Shown: positions 17,178 through 26,244 of the stretch, one piece after another | How positions within the stretch are numbered: position 1 is the stretch's first letter | How the letters are laid out: each line of letters opens with the position of its first letter | From: Halorubrum tebenquichense DSM 14210 | GTDB lineage: Archaea > Halobacteriota > Halobacteria > Halobacteriales > Haloferacaceae | Length of the DNA: 47,768 nucleotides | Direction of reading: 5' to 3' | Assembly: GCF_000337415.1 (NCBI RefSeq) | Contig: NZ_AOJD01000053.1 | Span: 1 to 47,768 of the forward strand | Position numbers and translations under genes: made by a program | The notes under the pieces: model-generated | Databases searched by the model: none | What the model saw: only the letters and a program-made list of their open reading frames with translations | Told to the model about the DNA's origin: nothing

Positions 17178-19106
17178 TCACGCCGAGGCATGAATGATAG
17201 TGACGATTCCCCACACGTCGGTCGGCGGCAATGGCTCTCCGCGCTCGGTCTCGCCGGGGCGGTAACGCTCGCGGGCTGTTCCGGCGACGGCGGCGGCGGC
17301 GGCGGCGGCGACGGCAACAGTTCGAACGGCGGCGGTTCGAGCGGTGATCTCGGTCAGGAGGAGGTGTACGCGACGGCCGCGGCGGCCTCTTTCTCGACGC
17401 TCAATCCGATATATAACAGCGAGGATGGAGCTGGGGACGCGATCGCTCGCGCCCTCGATCTGGGCTACGTGTTCGACGAGAACAACGAGTACGTCCCGCT
17501 CCTCTACGACATGTCCACCGAGGACGGCGAGGTGTGGACCTTCGACGTCCGCGAGGGACTCGAGTTCAGCGACCCGTACGGCGAGGTGACCGCGAGCGAC
17601 TTCGTCTATCTCATTCAGGAGATACACCAGAGCAGTTGGGCGAGTTCGGTGAATTCGACGAACTGGACCGGCGTCGAGGTCGAAGAGACGGGCGAGTACG
17701 AGTTCCAGGCCACGCTTGAGACGCCGCAGCTCCTCTGGCCCGAGAGCTTCGATCCGCTGCTGTACCCGATCCCGCAGGAGCTGCTCGAACCGTACGTCGA
17801 GGAGGAAGACACCGAGGGGCTCCGGCAGGACGAGGAGCTGCTCGAACTCCAGTTCTCGGGGAATCTCGGCCCGTACGTCCTCGACGAGTGGCAGCGGGAC
17901 GGCGGGACCCGGTACAGCCGCAACGACGACTACTACCTCCGGGACGCGGACGACCTCCCGGACGCGTTCAACGAGGCCCCGTACTTCGAGGCCGCGGAGG
18001 TCCAAGTGATCGGCGAGCAGGCCTCGCGGCTCGGTGCGTTAGAGACCGGGGAGGTCGACTCGGCGGCGATCCCGCCGAACCAGGTCGAGTCGTACCGGAA
18101 CAACGACGAGATCTACGTCAACCGGATCCCGCAGCCGTACAACGAGAAGATCTCGGTCAACATGCGGGACAACGGGTGGACGACCGGCCCGGGGAACATG
18201 TTCCGACACGTCCCGTTCCGGCAGGCGATGGCCGCCGCCATCGACAAGGAGGGGCTGATCGAGGGCGTGTTCCGCGACTTCGCCCAGACGCACTTCACCT
18301 GGCAGCCGCGGTTCAGTAACTTCTACCCGCCGGAGGAGGACATTCCGCAGTTCGGCGTCGGCGACAGCTACGGGAGCGAGGTGGCCCGCGGGCTGGCCGA
18401 GGACGCGTTCGCGGAGTCCGAGTACGACTACCGGTTCGACGGCGAGACGATGGTCGACCCCGACGGGAATCAGGTCCAGCTCAGCCTCTACCACAGCGCC
18501 GGGCAGAACACCGAGCAGCTGATGGCGGACTTCATCGCCCAGGAGCTCGGCGACAACCTCGGCATGGACGTGACCGTCGAGGCCATCGACGGGACTCGGT
18601 TCAACAACGAGTACTGGCAGCAGACCGACTACCCCACTCCCGAGACGAACGAGGAGGGCGAGGTCACCAACGTGCCGGACGAGCTCGTCGACACGGTGAA
18701 CGGCGAGGAGGTGGAGTGGACCCAGCCCACCGCGACCAACCCCGGCCCGCGCAACGTCACGTCCAACCAGGAGTGGGACATGTCGGTCGTGTTCGGCCTG
18801 AACACGTACCCGCGGAACCCGCTCACCAATAACGTCTTCTTCGAGGGCGCGAACCCGCTGTACAACCCTGTCGGCTACTACCCCGGGTTCGACGCCGAGC
18901 AGCTGTTCCAGAGCGCGCGAGAGGCGACCACGCAAGAGGAGCTGGCCGACGCGCTCATCGAGCTGTTCGCCAACCTCGCCGAGGAGCAGCCGTACATCAT
19001 GCTCGCGTTCCCCGACGACACGGTCGGCTACCGCGAGGGACTCGAAGGGCCCATCGAGAACTTCTCCAACGGCTGGGACCTGGCCGCTTGGAGATACGGG
19101 GAGTAG
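17175..19106 (+). CDS. dppA: Oligopeptide-binding lipoprotein, normal domain order (operon 2)
   Basis: A 643-residue extracellular solute-binding protein of the SBP_bac_5 family. It has a twin-arginine signal (Arg17-Arg18), lipobox LAGC with Cys35 and a Gly-rich linker (35-60). The domains follow the standard order: ASFSTLNPIYNSEDGA at the start, TFDVREGLEFSD, LGPYVLDEWQRDGGTRY, FRQAMAAAIDKEGLI, and the C-terminal segment QLMADFIAQELGDNLGMDVTV. It is longer than bacterial DppA because of acidic inserts. The ATG at 17175 lies in a GGTATG inverted repeat; an ATG five codons later would also keep the signal peptide. It heads the plus-strand operon; the ligand is probably a peptide but cannot be read. 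Confidence 0.92.
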   Translation: MSRRGMNDSDDSPHVGRRQWLSALGLAGAVTLAGCSGDGGGGGGGDGNSSNGGGSSGDLGQEEVYATAAAASFSTLNPIYNSEDGAGDAIARALDLGYVFDENNEYVPLLYDMSTEDGEVWTFDVREGLEFSDPYGEVTASDFVYLIQEIHQSSWASSVNSTNWTGVEVEETGEYEFQATLETPQLLWPESFDPLLYPIPQELLEPYVEEEDTEGLRQDEELLELQFSGNLGPYVLDEWQRDGGTRYSRNDDYYLRDADDLPDAFNEAPYFEAAEVQVIGEQASRLGALETGEVDSAAIPPNQVESYRNNDEIYVNRIPQPYNEKISVNMRDNGWTTGPGNMFRHVPFRQAMAAAIDKEGLIEGVFRDFAQTHFTWQPRFSNFYPPEEDIPQFGVGDSYGSEVARGLAEDAFAESEYDYRFDGETMVDPDGNQVQLSLYHSAGQNTEQLMADFIAQELGDNLGMDVTVEAIDGTRFNNEYWQQTDYPTPETNEEGEVTNVPDELVDTVNGEEVEWTQPTATNPGPRNVTSNQEWDMSVVFGLNTYPRNPLTNNVFFEGANPLYNPVGYYPGFDAEQLFQSAREATTQEELADALIELFANLAEEQPYIMLAFPDDTVGYREGLEGPIENFSNGWDLAAWRYGE

Positions 19107-19145
19107 GTTCCTTCCTCGCCACCACGCGCTCTCTACGATATCAAC

Positions 19146-20120
19146 ATGGGATTTGGAAGGTACGTCACCGCTCGCGTTCTCTGGGCAGGAGTTGTATCGC
19201 TCGTCATCACGACGATCACGTTTCTGCTGCTGTCGGCCGCGCCGAACCCGGACGTACAGCAGGCCACCACGCAGGCGGCCCTCCAGGGGGGAGACCCCGC
19301 GGCGGCCGCGGAACGGGCGAGAGAGCTCCGGGGGCTCGACGAACCGCTCTACGTCAGGTACTTCGATTTCATCCAGGGCGTGTACACCCTCGATTGGGGC
19401 TGGTCGAGCAGTCGGAGCCAGCCGGTCCTTGAGGCCGTCGTCGGCGCGCTGTACTACACCGCGCAGTACTCGATCCCGTGGACGATCCTCACGGTGATCC
19501 TCGGGCCGCTCGTCGGCGTGTACTCGGCCGCGAACATGTACAGTTGGCGCGACCACGCGGCGACCGGGTTCGCCTTCTTCGGCTACGCCATCCCGAACTT
19601 CTTCTTCGGGATCATCCTGCTGTTGATCTTCGGAGTCTGGCTGGAGGTGATTCCGGTCGTCTACAACACGGACGTCGCGGTGTTCAGCGTCGAGAACGTC
19701 GTTCAGCTGGCGATCCCGGTGTTCGTGCTGGTCACCGGCTCGATCGGCGCGCTCATGCGCGTCTCCCGGAACGAGTCCGCGGAGTTCCAGAACTCCGACT
19801 TCATGAAGACCGCGAAGGCGAAGGGCGTCTCGCCGCTCCGGGCGTACGCGTACCACGTCATGCGCCCGACGCTCGTCCCGGTCTCGACGACGCTCGTCGG
19901 ACAGCTCCTCGCGCTGTTCTTAGGCTCGTCGCTGCTCGTCGAGGTCGTCTTCGGCATCCCGGGGCTCGGCCGGCTGACCTTCGAGGCACTGCTCTCACAG
20001 GACACCAACCTCGTGTTGGGGACGACCCTGTTCTTCACGTTCGTCGCGGTCGTGGGGAACCTCATCGAGGACCTCGTGTTCACCGTACTCGACCCGCGTA
20101 TCAGCTATGATGACAGGTAA
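19146..20120 (+). CDS. dppB: Oligopeptide ABC transporter permease, DppB type (operon 2)
   Basis: A 324-residue permease with an N-terminal helix (about 8-28), a hydrophilic loop containing GLDEPLYVRYFDF and five further helices. The coupling loop is DFMKTAKAKGVSPLRAYAYHVMRPT and the C-terminus is NLIEDLVFTVLDPRISYDDR. It starts 39 bp after dppA2 and is followed 14 bp later by dppC. Forms the transport channel with DppC. Confidence 0.93.
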   Translation: MGFGRYVTARVLWAGVVSLVITTITFLLLSAAPNPDVQQATTQAALQGGDPAAAAERARELRGLDEPLYVRYFDFIQGVYTLDWGWSSSRSQPVLEAVVGALYYTAQYSIPWTILTVILGPLVGVYSAANMYSWRDHAATGFAFFGYAIPNFFFGIILLLIFGVWLEVIPVVYNTDVAVFSVENVVQLAIPVFVLVTGSIGALMRVSRNESAEFQNSDFMKTAKAKGVSPLRAYAYHVMRPTLVPVSTTLVGQLLALFLGSSLLVEVVFGIPGLGRLTFEALLSQDTNLVLGTTLFFTFVAVVGNLIEDLVFTVLDPRISYDDR

Positions 20121-20134
20121 CTCAACGGAGAACG

Positions 20135-21319
20135 ATGGCGACTGAAAGCCCGGAACAGTTCGACCAAGTCGACTGGAACGACCTCTCGCGGTCGGGACGC
20201 TTCGATCTGTCGATCAACTCGATCGGGATGCTGGTGACGGCGCTCCCGCTCGCCCTGCTCGGCGTGTACGACTGGCGCTTCGTCGGCGACCGGACGGCGA
20301 CCTTCGAGTTCGTCGGTCTCGATCGGACGCTGGAGACGGTCGACTTCTTGTTCATCTTCACGCTGCTCTTGGCGTTCTGGTACCTCGTCTTGCCGCTGTA
20401 CCAGAACCCGCGGCGGACGCGGTACTACTGGAAGGAGTTCAAGCGCAACCGCCCGGCGGTCGTGAGCCTCGGTTGGCTCGGGATCGTGTTCGTCGGCGGG
20501 ATCGTCGGGCCGCTCGTGATGAACGCGCCGCAACAGGAACTGCTCATCGCCTACCAGCCGCCGGTGTTCACGTCGGTCGTCGACACGACGCCGGCGACCT
20601 GCGTCGGAGAGGTGATCAACGGGCGCTGTCACGGGACCTGGCAGCACCCGCTCGGCACGACGAACGCCGGCCGCGACGTGTTCACGATGATCGTCTACGG
20701 GATGACGATCAGCATGCAGATCGCCTTCATCACGACGACCATCGTCGCGACGGTCGGCATCACGTTCGGCACGCTGAGCGCGTACGCGGGCGGCTGGGTG
20801 GACGAGATAATGATGCGGTTCACCGACATCATCCTCTCGTTCCCGACGTTCCTGATGTTCCTGCTCATCCTGTACATCTACGGCGCGGGGCTCGGCATGT
20901 TCATCGTGGTCTTCTCGCTGTTCGCGTGGGGCGGGACGGCCCGGTACGTGCGGAGCAAGTCGCTGTCGATCTCCGAAGAGGAGTTCATCAAGTCCAGCCG
21001 CATCAGCGGCGCGAGCACGTATCAGGTCATCCGGGGCCATGTGGTCCCGAACGTGGCGAGCAGCATCATCACGCAGCTCACGCTGCTCATCCCCGGGTTC
21101 CTGCTGTACGAGGCCCAGTTAGCGTTCCTCGGAATCGGCGACTCGACGGTGCCCTCGTGGGGGCAGCTCATCGCGGCCGGTCGGAGCGACCTCTCGTTCG
21201 CCCCGTGGATCGTGTTAGCGCCCGGTATCGTGCTGTTCCTGACCATCCTCGCGTTCAACTTCCTCGGCGACGCGCTCTTGGACGCGTTGAACCCCGAAGC
21301 CGAGGCGGAGAACGCATAA
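20135..21319 (+). CDS. dppC: Oligopeptide ABC transporter permease, DppC type, with extended N-terminus (operon 2)
   Basis: A 394-residue permease, longer than most DppC proteins. Two extra hydrophobic segments (about 28-48 and 68-88) precede the usual first helix (about 110-130). The extracellular loop after it carries a cysteine pair (TCVGEVINGRCHG) that might form a disulfide. The core follows, with coupling loop EFIKSSRISGASTYQVIRGHVVPN and C-terminal NFLGDALLDALNPEAE. The final A of its stop is the first base of the dppD ATG (TAATG). Confidence 0.92.
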   Translation: MATESPEQFDQVDWNDLSRSGRFDLSINSIGMLVTALPLALLGVYDWRFVGDRTATFEFVGLDRTLETVDFLFIFTLLLAFWYLVLPLYQNPRRTRYYWKEFKRNRPAVVSLGWLGIVFVGGIVGPLVMNAPQQELLIAYQPPVFTSVVDTTPATCVGEVINGRCHGTWQHPLGTTNAGRDVFTMIVYGMTISMQIAFITTTIVATVGITFGTLSAYAGGWVDEIMMRFTDIILSFPTFLMFLLILYIYGAGLGMFIVVFSLFAWGGTARYVRSKSLSISEEEFIKSSRISGASTYQVIRGHVVPNVASSIITQLTLLIPGFLLYEAQLAFLGIGDSTVPSWGQLIAAGRSDLSFAPWIVLAPGIVLFLTILAFNFLGDALLDALNPEAEAENA

Positions 21320-22383
21320 TGCCAAGCGATCAGCTACTCGAGGTCGAAGACCTCACGACGACGTTCGGCACCGACGACGGAACGCTCACCGCGGTCGACG
21401 GGGTCGACTTCGACGTCGACACCGGCGAGACCGTCTGTATCGTCGGCGAGTCGGGGTCCGGCAAGACGGTCGCGACCGAGTCGATAACGCGGATCATCAA
21501 GACCCCGCCGGGGGAAATCGAAGGGACCGTCCGGTACAAGGGGCGAGACCTGCTGGCGATGCCCGAGTCGGAGCTCCGAGACATCCGCGGGAACGAGATC
21601 GCACACATCTTCCAGAACCCGCAGGAGGCGATGAACCACTGCTACACCGTCGGGTGGCAGATCACCGAGGCGCTCCAGATCCACCAAGACGTTTCGGACG
21701 AGGAGGCCCGCGCGAAGGCGGTCGACCTCATGGACCGAGTGGGGATCGCGAACGCGAGCGCGCGCTTCGACGACTACCCGCACGAGTTCTCCGGCGGCCA
21801 GAAACAGCGCGTGATGATCGCGATGGCGCTCGTCGGCGACCCCGACCTGCTCATTGCCGACGAGCCGACGACCGCCCTCGACGTCACGGTCCAGGCGCAG
21901 ATCCTGCGGCTCCTCGACGAGCTACAGGAGGAGTTCGACATGGGCGTGCTGTTCGTGACCCACGACCTCGGCGTCGTCGCGGAGATCGCCGACCGGATCG
22001 TCGTGATGTACGCCGGGAAGGTGATGGAGCGGGGCGGCGTCCTCGACATCTTCGATCACCCCGCACACCCGTACACCCAACAGCTGTTGGAGTGTCTCCC
22101 GGAGTTCGGCGGGACGACGGTGGGCGGGATCCCCGGAACGCTCCCCGACCCGCACGACCCGCCGGACGGGTGCCGCTTCGCGCCGCGCTGCGAGTACGCC
22201 GAGGGGGCGTGTCGCGCCGGGGAGCAGCCGGAGGAGATCGAGGTCAGCCCGGGACAGCGGGTCTCCTGCGTCCACTACCGGCCGGGGATGGACCCCTCGG
22301 TCGTGCGGAACGACAACTTCGAGCCCGTCGGGGGCGACGGAGCGGCCGACGGCGAGGGCGGGGTGAGTCGCGCCGATGACTGA
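21319..22383 (+). CDS. dppD: Oligopeptide ABC transporter ATPase, DppD type (operon 2)
   Basis: A 354-residue ATPase with Walker A GESGSGKT (43-50), signature [10 protein letters not shown], Walker [13 protein letters not shown] and switch His in THD. The C-terminal oligo_HPY motif has normal spacing ([14 protein letters not shown], later SCVHY). The ATG at 21319 overlaps the dppC stop by one base; the longer upstream frame is antisense-like noise in dppC. It pairs with the DppF encoded next. Confidence 0.93.
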   Translation: MPSDQLLEVEDLTTTFGTDDGTLTAVDGVDFDVDTGETVCIVGESGSGKTVATESITRIIKTPPGEIEGTVRYKGRDLLAMPESELRDIRGNEIAHIFQNPQEAMNHCYTVGWQITEALQIHQDVSDEEARAKAVDLMDRVGIANASARFDDYPHEFSGGQKQRVMIAMALVGDPDLLIADEPTTALDVTVQAQILRLLDELQEEFDMGVLFVTHDLGVVAEIADRIVVMYAGKVMERGGVLDIFDHPAHPYTQQLLECLPEFGGTTVGGIPGTLPDPHDPPDGCRFAPRCEYAEGACRAGEQPEEIEVSPGQRVSCVHYRPGMDPSVVRNDNFEPVGGDGAADGEGGVSRADD

Positions 22384-23710
22384 GCCGCTGCTCTCGGTCC
22401 GGGACCTGAAGAAGCACTACCCGATCCGGAAGGGGATATTCAACCGACAGGTCGGCGCTGCCCGCGCCGTCGACGGGATCAGCTTCGACATCGAGCGCGG
22501 CGAGACCCTGGGACTCGTCGGCGAGTCCGGCTGCGGGAAGTCGACCGCGGCGAGTTCGGTGATCCGGCTGGAGGAGCCGACCGCGGGAGAGGTCGTGTTC
22601 AACGGGAACGGCCGGGAGAACGCGACCCGGAACGCCGACGGGACGCACCCCAACGACGTGACGGCGTTCGACGACGAGGAGCTGAAGGCGTTCCGTCGCG
22701 GCGCGCAGATGGTCTTCCAGGACCCGTCGTCGAGTTTCGACCCGCGGATGTCGATCGGGAACGCGGTCGGGGAACTGCTCAAGATCCACGGGATGAGCGA
22801 CCGCTACCGACGCCGGGCGATCGTCGAGGACCTGCTCGAACGCGTCGGCCTCTCGGGGAACGACTTCGACCGGTACCCGCACGAGTTCTCCGGCGGCCAG
22901 AAACAGCGGATCGCGCTCGCCCGGGCGCTGGTGTTGAACCCGGACCTCATCATCGCCGACGAGCCGGTGAGCGCCCTCGACGTCTCCATCCAGGCGGAGA
23001 TCCTCTCGCTGATCGACGACCTCCAGGAGGAGTTCGGACTGTCGCTGCTTTTCATCAGCCACGACATGTCCGTCATCCGCCAGATCTGCGACCGCGTGGC
23101 CGTGATGTACCTCGGCGAGATCGTCGAGATCGGACCGGTGGGGGAGATCTTCACCGACCCGCAACACCCCTACACGGAGGCGCTGCTGTCGTCGATCCCG
23201 ACGCCGGATCCGCGCGCGAGCGTCGGCGGCATCGAACTCAAGGGGACCGTTCCCAGTCCGACGAACCCGCCGAGCGGCTGTCGGTTCCACACGCGGTGTC
23301 ACAGGGTGATACAGCCGGAGGGCGTCGACGTCGATCAGGACGACTGGCGGGGGCTGTTGAACTTCCGAGAGAGCGTCGCGACAGGCCGGGTCGACATCGA
23401 GCAGGTCCGAGAGAGCCTGACAGCCGGCGGCGAAGAGCCAACGGACCGGGCGATCCAAGCCGAACTCCGAGAGGAGTTCGACATCGGTGACTCGATCGGT
23501 GACGAGGACCTCGAAGAGGCGTTCACAGAGTCGGTCCGGCTCCTCTTAGACGGGAACGCCGAACGGGCCGGGCAGTTCCTCGAAGAGCGGGTCACGACGC
23601 CGTGCGCCCAGACGGTCCCCGAGCGAACGGTCCACTCGCCCGACCACGAGTCCGCGTGCCTCCGGCACGAGGGCAGGGCGTCCGCGGAGCCGAACCCCGC
23701 GGACGACTGA
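22376..23710 (+). CDS. dppF: Oligopeptide ABC transporter ATPase, DppF type (operon 2)
   Basis: A 444-residue ATPase closing the plus-strand operon. Walker A GESGCGKST (49-57), Q-loop (QDP, 115-117), signature FSGGQKQR (171-178), Walker B with DEP (195-197) and His229 are intact. In the C-terminal motif Cys302 and Cys308 are separated from Cys410 and Cys428 by about 100 inserted, helical, acidic residues, as in the other DppF copies here. The ATG overlaps the dppD stop by eight bases (ATGACTGA, the same arrangement as the dppB/dppC junction of operon 1). Confidence 0.93.
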   Translation: MTEPLLSVRDLKKHYPIRKGIFNRQVGAARAVDGISFDIERGETLGLVGESGCGKSTAASSVIRLEEPTAGEVVFNGNGRENATRNADGTHPNDVTAFDDEELKAFRRGAQMVFQDPSSSFDPRMSIGNAVGELLKIHGMSDRYRRRAIVEDLLERVGLSGNDFDRYPHEFSGGQKQRIALARALVLNPDLIIADEPVSALDVSIQAEILSLIDDLQEEFGLSLLFISHDMSVIRQICDRVAVMYLGEIVEIGPVGEIFTDPQHPYTEALLSSIPTPDPRASVGGIELKGTVPSPTNPPSGCRFHTRCHRVIQPEGVDVDQDDWRGLLNFRESVATGRVDIEQVRESLTAGGEEPTDRAIQAELREEFDIGDSIGDEDLEEAFTESVRLLLDGNAERAGQFLEERVTTPCAQTVPERTVHSPDHESACLRHEGRASAEPNPADD

Positions 23711-23732
23711 CCGCGGTCGGGCGAGTTCCCCG

Positions 23733-24494
23733 CTACTCCGCCGTCGACGCGAACTCGGACGGGTCGATCCGCCGCGGCTCGGGCACGTTTACAGCGCTCG
23801 GAGCGACCGCCACGTCACCGCGGGAGTCCCCGATCCCGTCGCCGGCCTCTTCCCCGCCCTCGGGCGGGGCGAGCACCGCGGTCCCGCCGGCGGAGAGCGG
23901 GGCGAGGAGGCCGGCCGCGAGGGCCGGCGGATCGGAGAACGGGCGGCGGAGGACGACCCGCGTCCCCGCGTCCATCTCCCCCCGCTCGACGGCGGTCTCC
24001 GCGATCGAACACAGGTCGCCGTGCGTGAACTCGCGGGGCGGCCCGACGACGGCGACGTCGGCGGGGACGACGTCGCTCGGCGGCATCCCCGGGTTCTCGC
24101 TCCACAGCTCCTGCTCCCAGTGCGTGGTGTCGGGGCGGTCCGGCGGTCCCCCGAACGCGGCGAGGTTCGTTCCGGGTGCCGGGTCAAGGGCGGCCGCGGT
24201 CGCGACCGGCGCGAGGACGACGCGGTCGCCGGCCCCGATCCCGGCCGCCGGGTCGAACCGCACCGGCGCGCCGACGGCCGCGGCACCGAGGAACGCGAGC
24301 GCGGTGTGAAACCCCGGCGTCGGGTCGACGGCGACGGTCGCGCCCGCGCGGACCCCGAGGTATCGGAGCACGTTCGCCGCCTTGTACCCGTTCGTTATCA
24401 GGTCGTGGTGGGTCCGCTCCCGCCCGTCCGGCGTGACGAGCGCCGCGTCGCCGGTGCGGCGGTCGCGCGCGAGCAGGTCGCCGACGAGTTCCAT
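23733..24494 (-). CDS. AMP-binding-like protein, shortened and lacking catalytic motifs
   Basis: A 253-residue protein whose first 90 residues resemble the start of acyl-CoA synthetases of the ANL superfamily (GDAALVTPDGRERTHHDL, then AANVLRYLGVRAGATVAV, ALAFLGAAAVGAPVRFDP). The family's phosphate-binding TSGTTG-type loop, the YGxTE motif and the whole C-terminal domain are absent; normal proteins exceed 500 residues. Short homologues are common in haloarchaea as I recall, so it is probably a real protein with a non-adenylating role, not a fresh truncation. It converges with operon 2. Confidence 0.7.
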   Translation of the reverse strand: MELVGDLLARDRRTGDAALVTPDGRERTHHDLITNGYKAANVLRYLGVRAGATVAVDPTPGFHTALAFLGAAAVGAPVRFDPAAGIGAGDRVVLAPVATAAALDPAPGTNLAAFGGPPDRPDTTHWEQELWSENPGMPPSDVVPADVAVVGPPREFTHGDLCSIAETAVERGEMDAGTRVVLRRPFSDPPALAAGLLAPLSAGGTAVLAPPEGGEEAGDGIGDSRGDVAVAPSAVNVPEPRRIDPSEFASTAE

Positions 24495-24596
24495 GCGCGA
24501 ACCTCGGAGCGCGCGGCCCTTAACGCTGCGGCGTCGGGCGGTGAGAGCAGAGTCCCGATCCGCGGACCGGCGTCCCGTCGGCCGTCCGTCCGCGGG

Positions 24597-24917
24597 TCAG
24601 GGCGCGCCGGCGATGACCATCTTCGAGCCGTCCGCGGAGAAGGCCAGGTCGCGGGTGGACCCCGCGTCGACGCGGACCGCGTCGCCGGGACCGAGGTCGA
24701 CGGGGTCGCCGTCGACGGTGAGCGTCGCCTCGCCGTGGAGCAGCACGTACACCTCCTCGTGGTCGGCGTCCGCGTGGTCGTGTTCCATCCCCTCCCACCC
24801 GTCGTCGGCCTCGACGACGGTCACGCCGAGGTTCTCGCAGCCGAGCGCGTCGCGGAGGAAGTACATCCCGGGAGCGCGCGGTTCGACGTCGTCGTAGGCC
24901 GTCGTGTCGTAGCCCAT
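24597..24917 (-). CDS. Cupin-domain protein
   Basis: A 106-residue single-domain cupin. The metal-binding first motif is visible as EHDHADADHEEVYVLLHGEATL and the second as DLGPGDAVRVDAGSTRDLAF, though the usual second-motif histidine is not evident. Such small cytoplasmic beta-barrels bind metals or sugars; the substrate is unknown. The start is the ATG at 24917 (MGYDTTAYDD); an upstream in-frame start lies 17 codons earlier and is less likely. It stands alone between the AMP-binding-like gene and dnaJ. Confidence 0.85.
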   Translation of the reverse strand: MGYDTTAYDDVEPRAPGMYFLRDALGCENLGVTVVEADDGWEGMEHDHADADHEEVYVLLHGEATLTVDGDPVDLGPGDAVRVDAGSTRDLAFSADGSKMVIAGAP

Positions 24918-24995
24918 GGTCGAGCGGAGAGCGCCCACCGATGAAAAGCTACGGGCCGGCGAAGGCACCGTGAACCGGGCGCGGCGACCGGGTCG

Positions 24996-26162
24996 TCAGA
25001 AGGAACTCTTCAGCTTCTCGAAGAAGCCGCCGCCGACGTCGATGTCCTCGCCGCCGGCCTCGGCGAACGCCTCCAGCGCCTCGCGCTGTTCGTCGTTGAG
25101 CGACTCGGGGACGACGACGGCGACCTGAACGTAGAGGTCGCCGCGCCCGCGGCGGCGGAGCCGGGGCATCCCCTTCCCCTGAAGCCGGAACGTCTCGCCG
25201 CTCTGCGTGCCGGCCGGGACGTCCATCTCGACGGTGCCGTCGACCGTCTCCACCTCGACGGTGTCGCCGAAGACGGCCTGCGGGAACGAGACCGCCTCGT
25301 TGACGCGGAGGTCGTCGCCGTCGCGCTCGAATCGCTCGCCAACGTCGACGTCGACCTCGATCAGCAGGTCGCCCTTCGGACCGCCGTTCTCGCCGGGCGC
25401 GCCCTCGCGCTCCATGCGGAGGCTCTGTCCCGAGCGGATGCCCGCCGGAATCTCGACCGAGAGCGTGGCCTCCTCGCGGACGACGCCGTCGCCGCCGCAG
25501 TCGGCGCAGTCCTCGCTGTACAGTTCGCCCTCGCCCTCGCAGCGGGGGCACGTCGAGGTCTGCTGGACGCGCCCGAGGGGCGTCTGCTGGACCTGTTGGA
25601 CCTGTCCGCGCCCGTTACACTGCGGGCAGGTCTCCACGTCGGCGTCGGGCGGGTGGCCCGCGCCGTCGCAGGTGGCGCACTCGGTCGGCCGGGTGAGCGT
25701 GACCTCCTTGGTCGCGCCCTCGAACGCCTCCTCCAGGTCAATCGTCAGGCCGGTCTTGAGGTCGCGGCCCTGCCGGGGTCGGCTGCCGCCGCCCCCGCCG
25801 CCGCGGCCGCGACCGCCGCCGCCGAAGAACTGGTTGAAGATGTCCTCGAACCCGCCGGCACCGCCGGCACCGCCGGCACCGCCGAAGGGACCGCCCGCGC
25901 CGCCGGGGCCGCCGCCTCCGGTCGCGCCGCGCTTGTCAGCCTCGGTGAAGCGGTCGTGGCCCATCTGGTCGTACTGCTTCCGCTTCTGCTCGTCGGTGAG
26001 CACCTCCTTGGCCTTCTGGATCTTCTTGAACCGCTCCTCGGCGTTCTCGTCGTCGCTGACGTCGGGGTGGTGTTCGGCGGCCTGCTTGCGGTACGCCTTC
26101 TTTATCTCCTCCTCGCTGGCGTCCCGCGACACGCCGAGGACGTCGTAGAAATCTTCGCTCAT
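24996..26162 (-). CDS. dnaJ: Chaperone DnaJ (Hsp40)
   Basis: A 388-residue class I J-protein, cochaperone of DnaK. It has the N-terminal J domain with the HPD motif (EHHPDV, about residues 32-37), a Gly-rich region with a GGA repeat (about 75-120), four zinc-finger repeats ([36 protein letters not shown]) and the C-terminal substrate-binding domains. The acidic composition is typical of haloarchaea. It follows dnaK by 82 bp on the same strand, so the two may share a transcript. No grpE gene is in the window. Confidence 0.96.
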   Translation of the reverse strand: MSEDFYDVLGVSRDASEEEIKKAYRKQAAEHHPDVSDDENAEERFKKIQKAKEVLTDEQKRKQYDQMGHDRFTEADKRGATGGGGPGGAGGPFGGAGGAGGAGGFEDIFNQFFGGGGRGRGGGGGGSRPRQGRDLKTGLTIDLEEAFEGATKEVTLTRPTECATCDGAGHPPDADVETCPQCNGRGQVQQVQQTPLGRVQQTSTCPRCEGEGELYSEDCADCGGDGVVREEATLSVEIPAGIRSGQSLRMEREGAPGENGGPKGDLLIEVDVDVGERFERDGDDLRVNEAVSFPQAVFGDTVEVETVDGTVEMDVPAGTQSGETFRLQGKGMPRLRRRGRGDLYVQVAVVVPESLNDEQREALEAFAEAGGEDIDVGGGFFEKLKSSF

Positions 26163-26244
26163 GCGTTGCGTTGGTTGAGTGGTGTTGATCGCCCGGTCGG
26201 TTTAAGCGACGGGGTCGAGGCGTCGAAAATCGGGTCGCGAGGGG

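Noticed and set aside
18039-19856. 605-residue minus-strand open frame
   Set aside because: Antisense shadow spanning the end of dppA2 and the start of dppB2; no family features.
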